Below, piece after piece: positions 1 to 8,064 of a DNA stretch of 64,000 nt. A program made the position numbers and the translations under genes. The notes beneath the pieces were generated by a model that was not told the DNA's origin, made no database searches, and was given only the letters and a program-made list of their open reading frames with translations. Within the stretch, counting starts at the first letter, position 1. Every line of letters starts with the position of its first letter. The stretch comes from an uncultured Alphaproteobacteria bacterium (GTDB lineage: Bacteria; Pseudomonadota; Alphaproteobacteria; HIMB59), in assembly GCA_902521465.1 (NCBI GenBank), contig CABYRL010000001.1:1-64000 (forward strand), read 5' to 3'.

Positions 1-71
1 TTAAAATTTAGATTGTCTAATTCAGTGTTATTTGTCTCGTTAATTATAAATAGTAATTTTTTAGATTTCAT
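1..71 (-). CDS. 5' end of an unidentified gene running off the left edge
   Basis: A leftward reading frame opens with ATG at 71-69 and stays open to the window edge (23 codons, beginning MKSKKLLFIINETNNTEL). Its start overlaps the end of the sulfotransferase gene by 11 bases, as other genes in this operon do. The lysine-rich start followed by a hydrophobic beta-strand is common in glycosyltransferases and nucleotidyltransferases, but this is too little to assign a family. It is probably the next gene of the surface-polysaccharide operon. Confidence 0.5.
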   Translation of the reverse strand, partial: MKSKKLLFIINETNNTELDNLNF

Positions 72-921
72 AATCAAATTTTCTTAAATCGAAATTACAA
101 TATTTTAATATCTTTGAATTACTTATTCTTGATTTTTTAATTATAAAATCAATAGATGTACTATCAAATATATTTTTTCTATTATAAGTCATCAATTTGT
201 AAATTAATTTTGGGCTTATTTTATTAATTAAAAATTTTTTAAGATTTGAATTAACAAATTTAGTATATTTTGCGTATGGATTGAAAGTATGTATTAATCT
301 TTGTTTATCTGAAATTTTCTTGTCAATTGATGAATAATTTTTTAAAATTTTATCAGAACAAAACATTGAAATTTGTTCAATGAATTCACTCTCATTTCTA
401 AGCAACAATTCATAAGGTAATATAGTTATATTATTTTTTCCAAAAATATCACTGTAAAGATTAAATATCTCATCAAAATTAAAAGTCATTGTGTATTTGT
501 CATCGTCAATATATTTTTTTATAAATTGATTTGGTTTAATTTTATTTTTTTTTATGTACTGGTAATATTTTGATATCAGAAGAGACTTCTGTTCTCTTAT
601 TACGAGGAGAAATTTATTATTTTTAGGGTAAATTTTTTTTATTCTTAATGCGTTATCTATTATTTGTTGATTGCTTCCATTACTTATACCCTCTTCTGAA
701 ATAAAAAAATTATCTAAATTTTTGATAAAATTATTGTTTTCAAGACTTTTGTCAAATCTTATGTAATTTATAAGACTTAAATAATGGTCATTAAAATAAT
801 TTTTTTTTTTATGGATATCTGAAAAATTACCAACGTATTTTAATGATGATAATTCTGGTAAAATTTTTCTTTGTATTAAAGTACTACCCGCTTTTGCTAA
901 ACCTATATGAAAATATCTCAA
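61..921 (-). CDS. Sulfotransferase-like protein (PAPS-dependent family)
   Basis: Probably transfers a sulfuryl group from PAPS to a surface sugar. The N-terminus carries a P-loop-like 5'-phosphosulfate motif (residues 5-17, HIGLAKAGSTLIQ), where the usual GxxKxGTT pattern is recognisable. A strand-turn with R109 and S113 (residues 103-121, FLLVIREQKS) matches the 3'-phosphate-binding region. The length of 286 aa fits the family. The start overlaps the stop of the upstream methyltransferase by 4 bases (ATGA), so the two are translationally coupled. Context in a polysaccharide cluster suggests sulfation of a glycan, but the acceptor cannot be told. The protein is very rich in Lys, Asn and Ile. 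Confidence 0.7.
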   Translation of the reverse strand: MRYFHIGLAKAGSTLIQRKILPELSSLKYVGNFSDIHKKKNYFNDHYLSLINYIRFDKSLENNNFIKNLDNFFISEEGISNGSNQQIIDNALRIKKIYPKNNKFLLVIREQKSLLISKYYQYIKKNKIKPNQFIKKYIDDDKYTMTFNFDEIFNLYSDIFGKNNITILPYELLLRNESEFIEQISMFCSDKILKNYSSIDKKISDKQRLIHTFNPYAKYTKFVNSNLKKFLINKISPKLIYKLMTYNRKNIFDSTSIDFIIKKSRISNSKILKYCNFDLRKFDYEI

Positions 922-1721
922 ATTATTCTAGTAATTGTTTTAAAATATAAATAATTTAAATACATATATGCATTTTTATGAATAGAATAGTTTATATTCT
1001 TTGCAAAATTGTCTTTTTTAATTGAAAATATTAATTTATTGGGTCTGAAAAACTTTTTATCAACTTTAAAATTCAAATAAAAAAATATCTTATCGATTGA
1101 GAAAAATGATAACCAATGTTTATGGTGACGTGTAATATGTTTGGACAATAAAGAGCTTAATACATCTTTTGAAAAATCTATTGAAGGTTCATAAAAAATT
1201 ATCTTACCATCTTTTTTTAATAAAAAGTCAAATTCTTTCATCAGATTTTTGATATCATCAACAAAATGGAAGCTATTTCTCATATAAATAATATCAAAAG
1301 ACTCTTTTTGATGATATTTTTTTAATTCTTTAATATTTTCATAAGTAATTCTATTATTAGAATTAGCATAATTCCTATACTTTTTAGAGATTTCTATGCC
1401 AAACACATCTATATTTTTATTTCTAAGTGCCTCATGCATGTAACCAGCACTTGAGCCAAAGTCTAATAAATTTAATTTATGTGAACTTTCTAAATAGTTA
1501 AAATAAGATAAGGATTTTGACAAATCTTTAATTTTATTTTTGAATTTAATATCATTTATAAAGTTAGTTTGCGGTCTGTATAATATATTTTCTTTTAGAT
1601 CATTTAAATTATTTTTTGGATTTGTGTCAAATATGTAATTACAGTTGTTACACATAACCCAATAATTACAAATACTTAATAATTTTTTATCAGCACAAAT
1701 CTTACACTCTTGATATTTCAT
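918..1721 (-). CDS. SAM-dependent methyltransferase with N-terminal zinc-finger-like motif
   Basis: Class I methyltransferase, 267 aa. Two CxxC pairs near the N-terminus (C6/C9 and C24/C27) form a probable zinc knuckle, as in sugar C-methyltransferase-like proteins. The SAM motif I is at residues 88-95 (DFGSSAGY), followed by an acidic residue at the end of the next strand (FGIEIS). A later SFHFVDD segment fits the post-II motif. It overlaps the LIC12162-type gene upstream and the sulfotransferase downstream by 4 bases each. The likely substrate is a nucleotide-linked or polymer sugar; a different small-molecule acceptor cannot be excluded. Confidence 0.7.
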   Translation of the reverse strand: MKYQECKICADKKLLSICNYWVMCNNCNYIFDTNPKNNLNDLKENILYRPQTNFINDIKFKNKIKDLSKSLSYFNYLESSHKLNLLDFGSSAGYMHEALRNKNIDVFGIEISKKYRNYANSNNRITYENIKELKKYHQKESFDIIYMRNSFHFVDDIKNLMKEFDFLLKKDGKIIFYEPSIDFSKDVLSSLLSKHITRHHKHWLSFFSIDKIFFYLNFKVDKKFFRPNKLIFSIKKDNFAKNINYSIHKNAYMYLNYLYFKTITRII

Positions 1722-3433
1722 ATTTTCAATGTCTTATATAAATTATCGATTTGAGAGTTTTTACAATAATTGTTTAAAAATAATACTCTTAATTTCTGTA
1801 TTTTTTTACTAAACCACCATGAATGAATATTATTATAATTTTGTATAATAAAATTAGCAGCTTCATCTGGTTTATCAAAAAAAATATTATTTTTTTTAAA
1901 ATCATTAAAAAAAATTTTGACTTGCTCATTTAGCTCCCAGTGTTGAGGATTCCAAAATATAATTGTGGGTATATTATTATAAAGAGCCTCTAAAAAAGTG
2001 GTTGCATTGTAAGTTGATACAAATATCTTACATGTTTTTAAAGAATTAGTTATATTTTTATTAGTATCAATTCTTAAATTTTCAAAACTATTTGCTAAAA
2101 ATTTTTTTTCTCCCCAATTGTAGTCTGCCTTATGATAAAATCTAACGACTAGTTTAGAATAAATATTATTATTAAATTTTATCGAATTGATAAACTTATA
2201 TTGATCATAAATATATTTAATAAATTGGCCGGATATAAATATACTATAAATGATATAAAAGTATTTTGGGCATGATCCCAATACTAATAAAATATCTTCA
2301 TTTTTGTGATCGTATTTGGCTTTGAAATTTTGATCATTTATTTTTCCATAACTAATAATTTTTTTTAAATAATTTTTCCATCCCCAACTCAAATAAAGGT
2401 TAGATGAATTAATTTCATGATCTTGATATGTATTAAATTTAGCAATACCATAGTTTCCACCATGTTGCCCATAAATTAGTTTAGTGCTATATAATTCTTT
2501 TTGTAAGGACGCATAAAATATAAATAAATCGTTATTAAATATATTTGAAACTCTAAATATTACTCTAGGTCTTTTTGGATAAATTTTTAAAGCTTGATAT
2601 GAAGCACTCTGAAAATCCTCTAGGTAACATTTAGGTATTAGTAAATGTATAAAATAATCAATGAAATCCTCAAAATTATTCGTTTTTAAAATATTTTGAT
2701 TTCTAAATTTATAATCAATATCTTGATTATCATATTTCCAGTCATAATCAAAAAAAAACAAGGGTATTTGTTTTAATTTCAAATTTAACAAAAAAAAATC
2801 TTTCCTTAAGAGACCATGACCAACAAAGAAATATTTATATTTAAATAAGCTAAAAATGTTTTTTGAAATAAAAGATATAACTTTTTTAAGTATAGTTTTA
2901 AGCATATTAAATTTTTGTTTTTTAATGTTCTCTATTTTAATTAAACTAAAAGTTTTTTTAGGATATAAAGTTTTAGCAAAAATTGAATATAAGAATGTCC
3001 TCCATTCTTCAATATAAATACTAGATCTAAAATCACTAAAACTATTTGGTATAAAGTTTTCAAATTCTGTATTACATATTGGAATTTTGTATTTAACTTT
3101 GTTTAGTTCATCAGAGTTTAACATACAAAACTTATCATATGAAATTTGCATAAATTGTTTAAGCCAAAGTCCAATTGTATTGTTCCAAAAATTATCTGAA
3201 TAATTTATATTATGATATTTATTTAATTGATAAGCTAAATTTTTTATTTTTTTAGAATATAAGTAGTTTATATATTTATAATCTTTATAAAGTTTCTCTC
3301 TATCGTCCCAGTGGTATTTTATAACTTTTTCTTTATTATTATTAAAATTGTTACTAAAACACCATTCACCTAGATAAATTTTATTTTTAATATTAATATT
3401 TAATTTATTTGTTAGGATAAGGTTGTACTGCAT
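1718..3433 (-). CDS. LIC12162-family putative transferase
   Basis: A 571-aa protein resembling the LIC12162 family of putative transferases found in polysaccharide clusters. The start region contains the characteristic LGEWC (residues 21-25) and, soon after, YHWDDREKLYKDYKYI. The C-terminal part (with STYNATTFLEALYNNIPTI) resembles the donor-binding half of GT-B glycosyltransferases. No signal peptide is visible, so it probably acts in the cytoplasm. Its ATG overlaps head-to-head with the divergent formyltransferase ATG in a shared CATG, leaving no intergenic space. The exact reaction of this family is not established. Confidence 0.65.
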   Translation of the reverse strand: MQYNLILTNKLNINIKNKIYLGEWCFSNNFNNNKEKVIKYHWDDREKLYKDYKYINYLYSKKIKNLAYQLNKYHNINYSDNFWNNTIGLWLKQFMQISYDKFCMLNSDELNKVKYKIPICNTEFENFIPNSFSDFRSSIYIEEWRTFLYSIFAKTLYPKKTFSLIKIENIKKQKFNMLKTILKKVISFISKNIFSLFKYKYFFVGHGLLRKDFFLLNLKLKQIPLFFFDYDWKYDNQDIDYKFRNQNILKTNNFEDFIDYFIHLLIPKCYLEDFQSASYQALKIYPKRPRVIFRVSNIFNNDLFIFYASLQKELYSTKLIYGQHGGNYGIAKFNTYQDHEINSSNLYLSWGWKNYLKKIISYGKINDQNFKAKYDHKNEDILLVLGSCPKYFYIIYSIFISGQFIKYIYDQYKFINSIKFNNNIYSKLVVRFYHKADYNWGEKKFLANSFENLRIDTNKNITNSLKTCKIFVSTYNATTFLEALYNNIPTIIFWNPQHWELNEQVKIFFNDFKKNNIFFDKPDEAANFIIQNYNNIHSWWFSKKIQKLRVLFLNNYCKNSQIDNLYKTLKI

Positions 3434-4226
3434 GAATAATAATTTTGTAATTATAACATCAAATGAACTAAGACATATTTATTTTTATAAATCTTTATGC
3501 TTTCTAAACCCAAAAAGCTTTTTTTTTATTTATGAAGAATACAATTCTCAAAGTCAATTAATAACATCTAAGAAAAATAAAAGTAAATTATTTAGAGATC
3601 ATTTTTTAACGAGAAAACAAACAGAAGAAGATTTCTTTTTTAATTTTTCAAATTATAAACCAAGTAATCTTAAAAAAATCAAAGTAAAATATGGAAATAT
3701 AAACAATAATACTTATTTAAAACAACTAGAGCAAATCAAACCAAAATATATTTTTTCCTTTGGAAGTAGTATATTAAATAGTCAGATGATAAATTTATTT
3801 AAAAATAAGATGATAAATGTTCATCTAGGTATTTCTCCGAAATATAGAGGGGCAGGGACAAACTTTTTCCCAATCATAAATAAAGAAATTCAATACTTAG
3901 GTGTCACGTATATGTTTACAAATGAAGTAATAGATGGGGGTGACATAATTCATCAAGAAACTCCTAACATATATCTTAATGATAATGTTCATATAATAGG
4001 CAATAGAATTATTAGTAAAATACCTTTTACACTCAGTAAATTAATTAAAATACCAAATTTAAATAAACATAAAAAAAAACAGTATTTTTTGACTGATGAT
4101 AAAGTTTATAAGAAAAAGGATTTTAATACGAAAATCCTAAAAAATTATTTAAAAAATTATAAACAAAATATAAATCAATTTGTTAAAAATAAAAAAGTAG
4201 CTAAGAATTTAATCTCAATAGTTTAA
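3432..4226 (+). CDS. Formyltransferase-domain protein (sugar N-formyltransferase type)
   Basis: Contains the formyl-transferase fold seen in methionyl-tRNA formyltransferase and in sugar N-formyltransferases. The catalytic triad is visible: N129 and H131 in INVHLGISPKYRG and D171 in VIDGGDIIHQE (numbered from the ATG at 3432). At 264 aa it is shorter than Fmt and lacks an obvious C-terminal tRNA-binding domain, which together with context favours formylation of an amino sugar from N10-formyl-THF. A TTG start 9 bases upstream is possible, but the ATG is preferred. Its stop abuts the ATG of the deacetylase gene, so the two are probably co-expressed. Confidence 0.7.
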   Translation: MNNNFVIITSNELRHIYFYKSLCFLNPKSFFFIYEEYNSQSQLITSKKNKSKLFRDHFLTRKQTEEDFFFNFSNYKPSNLKKIKVKYGNINNNTYLKQLEQIKPKYIFSFGSSILNSQMINLFKNKMINVHLGISPKYRGAGTNFFPIINKEIQYLGVTYMFTNEVIDGGDIIHQETPNIYLNDNVHIIGNRIISKIPFTLSKLIKIPNLNKHKKKQYFLTDDKVYKKKDFNTKILKNYLKNYKQNINQFVKNKKVAKNLISIV

Positions 4227-5138
4227 ATGATATCAGTAATGTATCATTATATAAAAAATTTAAAAGATTTTCCAAAAAATGGTTATCTAGATTTAAATAA
4301 TTTTAAAAAACAAATTAATTTATTTAAAAATAATTACAAAATTCAAGATCCTTTTGAATTTATAAATGATATTCGTAGTAAAAAAATTTTAAATAAAAAA
4401 AATATTTTACTGACATTTGATGATGGTCTTAAATGTCATCATGACTATGTACTACCTTATTTATTGAAAAATAATTTAAAAGGAATTTTTTTTATTCCAA
4501 CAAAAGTTTTAGAAGAAAAAAAATTGTTAAAAGTTCATAAAATCCATATCTTATTGTCTTTAAATAAAATTAAAGATATTTTATTTGCAATAGAAAAACA
4601 TATAATTGAAAATAAAAATAATAAATTTGTATACAAAAGCTTAACTTACGATAATCAAAACAATGAAAAAACTAAGTTTATTAAAAATTACCTAAATTAT
4701 GAATTAGATAGTGATTTATCTGAAGATTTTGTAAATTTCTTATTTAGAAAATTTTCTAACTTTGATGAAAAAAAAATATTCGAGAAATATTATCTAAATT
4801 ATGAGGAAATTATAAAAATGTCAAAAAGTGGTATGTTGATAGGCTCACACTCACACTCACATAAATTATTATCTAAAGAAAATAAAAGTAATTTAGAAAA
4901 AGATATCTCCAAAAGTATAAGAATCATCAAAGAAATTAATAAAATATTGACATTTTGCTACCCATACGGTGGAAAGATTTCATATGATAACAGAGTGATA
5001 GATATACTAAAAAAAAGAAAAGTTGACCTTGCGTTTAGTGTTGAGAATAGAGAAATAAAAAAAAATGATGTTGAAAATAAGTATTTAGAGTTACCGAGAC
5101 ATGACTGCAATTATTTTAAATATGGTAAAGCTAACTAA
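4227..5138 (+). CDS. Polysaccharide deacetylase (NodB-homology domain)
   Basis: Metal-dependent N- or O-deacetylase of carbohydrate esterase family 4 type. NodB motif 1 is at residues 62-67 (LTFDDG), motif 2 with the zinc histidines at 206-212 (GSHSHSH), and motif 3 at 244-249 (CYPYGG). The length of 303 aa includes an insertion of about 100 residues between motifs 1 and 2. No clear signal peptide is seen. The gene starts directly after the formyltransferase stop, which suggests deacetylation followed by formylation of the same amino sugar. This functional link is inferred from the order only. Confidence 0.8.
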   Translation: MISVMYHYIKNLKDFPKNGYLDLNNFKKQINLFKNNYKIQDPFEFINDIRSKKILNKKNILLTFDDGLKCHHDYVLPYLLKNNLKGIFFIPTKVLEEKKLLKVHKIHILLSLNKIKDILFAIEKHIIENKNNKFVYKSLTYDNQNNEKTKFIKNYLNYELDSDLSEDFVNFLFRKFSNFDEKKIFEKYYLNYEEIIKMSKSGMLIGSHSHSHKLLSKENKSNLEKDISKSIRIIKEINKILTFCYPYGGKISYDNRVIDILKKRKVDLAFSVENREIKKNDVENKYLELPRHDCNYFKYGKAN

Positions 5139-5149
5139 GAATTTATTTT

Positions 5150-5581
5150 TTAGAGTTCTTCAACTAATTCTATCAGATTATCTTCGACATCGTACATAAA
5201 GGTACATTTTGCTTTTTTATCATTTGATATTATTGGCTTAGTTATAAATTTAAAATTTTTTTTAATCATTTTAAAGTAAAATGAGTCGAGATCTTTTATA
5301 GTAATAGCATAATGGTTGATACCTTTTGAATTGAAAAATATTGGATTTTTTTTTATATTCTCATTTTTATAATACAGTAATTCAATAATATTATTAGGAT
5401 TTTGATCTAATATCAGCTTGCAAGTTGTGACGACTACATTTTTTCTTCCCTGTAAGTCATCAATAAATTTACCTTTTTCAATTTGTTCTACTTTTACTGA
5501 ACAATTGAAGTTATCTATAAAAAAATTTTTCATTAAATCTAAATTTTGTACACAAATTCCTATATGTCTTAACTTAAACAT
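5150..5581 (-). CDS. VOC-superfamily (glyoxalase/epimerase-like) protein
   Basis: About 143 aa with two beta-alpha-beta-beta-beta modules of the vicinal oxygen chelate fold. The four metal ligand positions look filled: His in LRHIGICV, Glu in NIIELLYY, His in INHYAITI and Glu in NLIELVEEL. This resembles methylmalonyl-CoA epimerase and glyoxalase I, but the substrate is unknown. The ATG at 5581 is chosen because it starts directly before the first metal strand; a TTG 21 bases upstream lies inside the SDR remnant. It is the last gene of the long leftward operon and converges on the deacetylase gene. Confidence 0.65.
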   Translation of the reverse strand: MFKLRHIGICVQNLDLMKNFFIDNFNCSVKVEQIEKGKFIDDLQGRKNVVVTTCKLILDQNPNNIIELLYYKNENIKKNPIFFNSKGINHYAITIKDLDSFYFKMIKKNFKFITKPIISNDKKAKCTFMYDVEDNLIELVEEL

Positions 5582-5702
5582 TAAATTTTTTATCAACTCC
5601 AATAATAAAATGGTTTAAGTTTTCAAAATGCCTACTAAGAAACGTTCCTATTCCATTACCAGCACCAGTGATTAGAATTACTTTTCTATTATTTTTCTGC
5701 AT
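5574..5702 (-). pseudogene. N-terminal remnant of a short-chain dehydrogenase
   Basis: Reading leftward from ATG 5702, a 42-codon frame encodes a recognisable Rossmann start, MQKNNRKVILITGAGNGIG, with the TGxxxGIG cofactor motif of SDR enzymes, then stops at 5576-5574. A full SDR has about 250 residues with a YxxxK motif, so only about one sixth is left. The ATG overlaps the methyltransferase end by 14 bases, as an intact operon gene would, and the remnant ends inside the start of the VOC gene. It is best explained by replacement of the rest of an SDR gene by the VOC cassette. Confidence 0.75.
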
Positions 5703-6351
5703 AAGCTAATATCATTAATTCTTTGGAAAACCTGATCCATTTAATTTTGTAAAGAATTTTTATATCTGGTAGAAGAAACTGTGTCATTATAGATAGATAC
5801 ATAAAAAATTTGTTATTCCACACACTGGGTAATTGTCTAAAAATTTTAACATTGACCTTACTAAAGTTTTTAATTTTTAAAAGGTCTTCCAATGATTCTC
5901 TCATAAATGGAGTTCTGTGAGTATGATCATGATAAAAGGTTTTATATTGTGTGTTCCAATCAGGTACCATTCCAATTAGAATGCCTCCAGGTTTTAATTT
6001 CATTCTCATTTTATCAACAATCATCTCAGGATCAGAAAAATGCTCTAAAACTGACTTATGAAAAATTACATCGAAGAAATTATCATCAAAAGGGATATCT
6101 TCTGTCATTAAATCACATTTTTTAAATGGTAAATCTCTATTTCTTTCTTCATTTTCTTCAATATCTATTTGAAAAGAGTTTAACCCTAATGAGCTAAATC
6201 CCTCAGCGAACTCACCTCTGCCACTTCCTACATCTAAAATATTACAATTTTTTTTTAAACCAAAATTATCAATAATATATTTACATAAAGTCTCAGGGTA
6301 TTTTGTCTTTGGTGTTCTTTGAGAATTGTATACAGTTTTATTATAGCTCAT
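5689..6351 (-). CDS. SAM-dependent methyltransferase (Methyltransf_11 type)
   Basis: A 220-aa class I methyltransferase. Motif I is clear near residue 40 (ILDVGSGRGEFAEGF). A following acidic strand end (FQIDIEE) and the post-motif FDVIFHKSVLEHFSDP complete the SAM site. It lies 3 bases after the asparagine-synthase-like gene in the long leftward operon. The substrate cannot be told; in this context O-methylation of a sugar or of an attached acyl group is plausible. A hydrophobic stretch near residues 170-190 is more likely a structural core than a membrane segment. Confidence 0.7.
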   Translation of the reverse strand: MSYNKTVYNSQRTPKTKYPETLCKYIIDNFGLKKNCNILDVGSGRGEFAEGFSSLGLNSFQIDIEENEERNRDLPFKKCDLMTEDIPFDDNFFDVIFHKSVLEHFSDPEMIVDKMRMKLKPGGILIGMVPDWNTQYKTFYHDHTHRTPFMRESLEDLLKIKNFSKVNVKIFRQLPSVWNNKFFMYLSIMTQFLLPDIKILYKIKWIRFSKELMILAYAEK

Positions 6352-6354
6352 ATA

Positions 6355-8064
6355 TTAATCTATAAACTCTTTAAACCATAACTCTAGGTTAATCCATTGC
6401 CAAATATGAAAAGAGTTGACTAATTTTTTTCCTTTTATTGATTTAAAGTAAGATATTAGCCTATCATTGTTAAAAATATTCCTATCAAATAATGATGAAG
6501 ATTTTAAAATTTTTTCTAAAATATATTCATACCAATCATTAGTTATCCATTGATTTTGAGGTGATTGAACAGATCTTTTTTCAGAAAAACAAAGTTCTTT
6601 ATTTTTAGTTTTATCATATAAAAGATCTCTCAAAATATATTTTCCTAGATTATTTTTTATGAGATAGGTATCTTGAATTGAAAAGCAAAATTCTACTAAC
6701 TCATGGTCTAAAAAAGGAACCCTCAATTCTTTCGAGGATTTCATAGAAATCTTATCATTAAATCTTAAAGATCTTGGTACTTTAAAATATAAGAAATCAT
6801 TTAATGAAGAATTTTTTGCTCCATTATTAAATATATTCTCTGATTTGTAAGTAAGTAAATCGTTATTTTCTAAAAATTTAGAATTTAAAAATTCATTGTT
6901 TTTTATCTCTGTGCCATCAAGAGATTTAGAGTTAGTGGTTTCTTTTTTAAGATACTTAGAGTACCCACATAACATTTCATCTAATCCATTTCCATCAAGT
7001 AAAACAGTAATATTTTTTTTTTGTGCCTCTTCATATAAAAAATCGTAACCACAAACAGTCACACCACCGAAGGGTTCCTCTTGAAACAAGTTTACTGTTT
7101 TAAGTCGACTTAACGCCATGTCACTATTAATTTTTATAGCTAAAGTTTTATCAATGACACCAAGTTTTTTTATCCACTCAATTTCTGAGAATTCACTAAA
7201 ATTTTGGTTCAGATAAGTCTGGATTATTTCTTTTTTTTGAATTCCTTTCACCAAAATAGACGAATCGATACCTCCAGATATATTTAACCCAATTTTTACA
7301 TCAGCATTTAAGTGAAGATTTATTGTTTTATTTAACAAATGATCCAACTTTTTTTTTGTATCATTATAATTTAGTTTATTTTTAAAAATCTTTGTTGACA
7401 AATCATACCATTTATTAATTGACCACTTCAAATTATTTAGATTTATTTTTATATAACTTCCCGGTTCTACTTTATTTACACCTTCAAAGAACGTGCTTGA
7501 AGTATGATCATATAATGACTCAACCAAATAAGATTTAATTGTTTTTAAATTAGGATTAGAATGCCCTACATATTTTAAAATAGGTTTTATTTCACTTGAA
7601 AAAATAAAGTAATCTTTCGATTTATAATAATAGATTGGTTTTATACCAAATCTATCTCTGCAGATATGTAATTCATTTTTTAAATTATCAAAAATTATAA
7701 ATGCAAACATTCCACGAATTTTATCAAGTGCCCGGTGTTCATATTCCTCCCACAAAGAGAGAAGGACCTCTGAGTCTGATAATGTCAGCCAGTCTTTTCT
7801 TTTCAATTCTTTTTTTAAATCTAAATAATTATATATTTCTCCATTGAAAATTAACTTATACCTACCATTAGATGAATACATGGGCTGGGATGAGCGTTCA
7901 TCTAAGTCTATTATACTTAATCTATGATGGCCTAAACATAATTTTTTATTTATGATTTTTTTTTTAAAATCAGGACCTCTATGAATTAGTAGGTCAAAAG
8001 CTTGATTTAATATGCGTTCTTTATTTTCAAATGTTTCATCATAAACGGTAAATATACCACACAT
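6355..8064 (-). CDS. Asparagine synthase-like glutamine amidotransferase
   Basis: A 569-aa protein with an N-terminal class II glutaminase domain: nucleophile Cys2 after Met removal, HRGPD at 28-32 and NGEIYN at 74-79. The C-terminal synthetase domain carries the PP-loop SGGIDSS at 263-269. This is the AsnB/WbpS architecture. In polysaccharide clusters such enzymes amidate uronic acids or sugar carboxylates rather than free aspartate, and that role fits here. Its start overlaps the upstream aminotransferase stop by 1 base. A conventional asparagine synthetase function remains possible. Confidence 0.85.
   Translation of the reverse strand: MCGIFTVYDETFENKERILNQAFDLLIHRGPDFKKKIINKKLCLGHHRLSIIDLDERSSQPMYSSNGRYKLIFNGEIYNYLDLKKELKRKDWLTLSDSEVLLSLWEEYEHRALDKIRGMFAFIIFDNLKNELHICRDRFGIKPIYYYKSKDYFIFSSEIKPILKYVGHSNPNLKTIKSYLVESLYDHTSSTFFEGVNKVEPGSYIKINLNNLKWSINKWYDLSTKIFKNKLNYNDTKKKLDHLLNKTINLHLNADVKIGLNISGGIDSSILVKGIQKKEIIQTYLNQNFSEFSEIEWIKKLGVIDKTLAIKINSDMALSRLKTVNLFQEEPFGGVTVCGYDFLYEEAQKKNITVLLDGNGLDEMLCGYSKYLKKETTNSKSLDGTEIKNNEFLNSKFLENNDLLTYKSENIFNNGAKNSSLNDFLYFKVPRSLRFNDKISMKSSKELRVPFLDHELVEFCFSIQDTYLIKNNLGKYILRDLLYDKTKNKELCFSEKRSVQSPQNQWITNDWYEYILEKILKSSSLFDRNIFNNDRLISYFKSIKGKKLVNSFHIWQWINLELWFKEFID

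Noticed and set aside
5582-5602. Longer VOC protein starting from TTG at 5602
   Set aside because: The extra residues lie in the SDR remnant, and the VOC fold starts exactly at the ATG at 5581.
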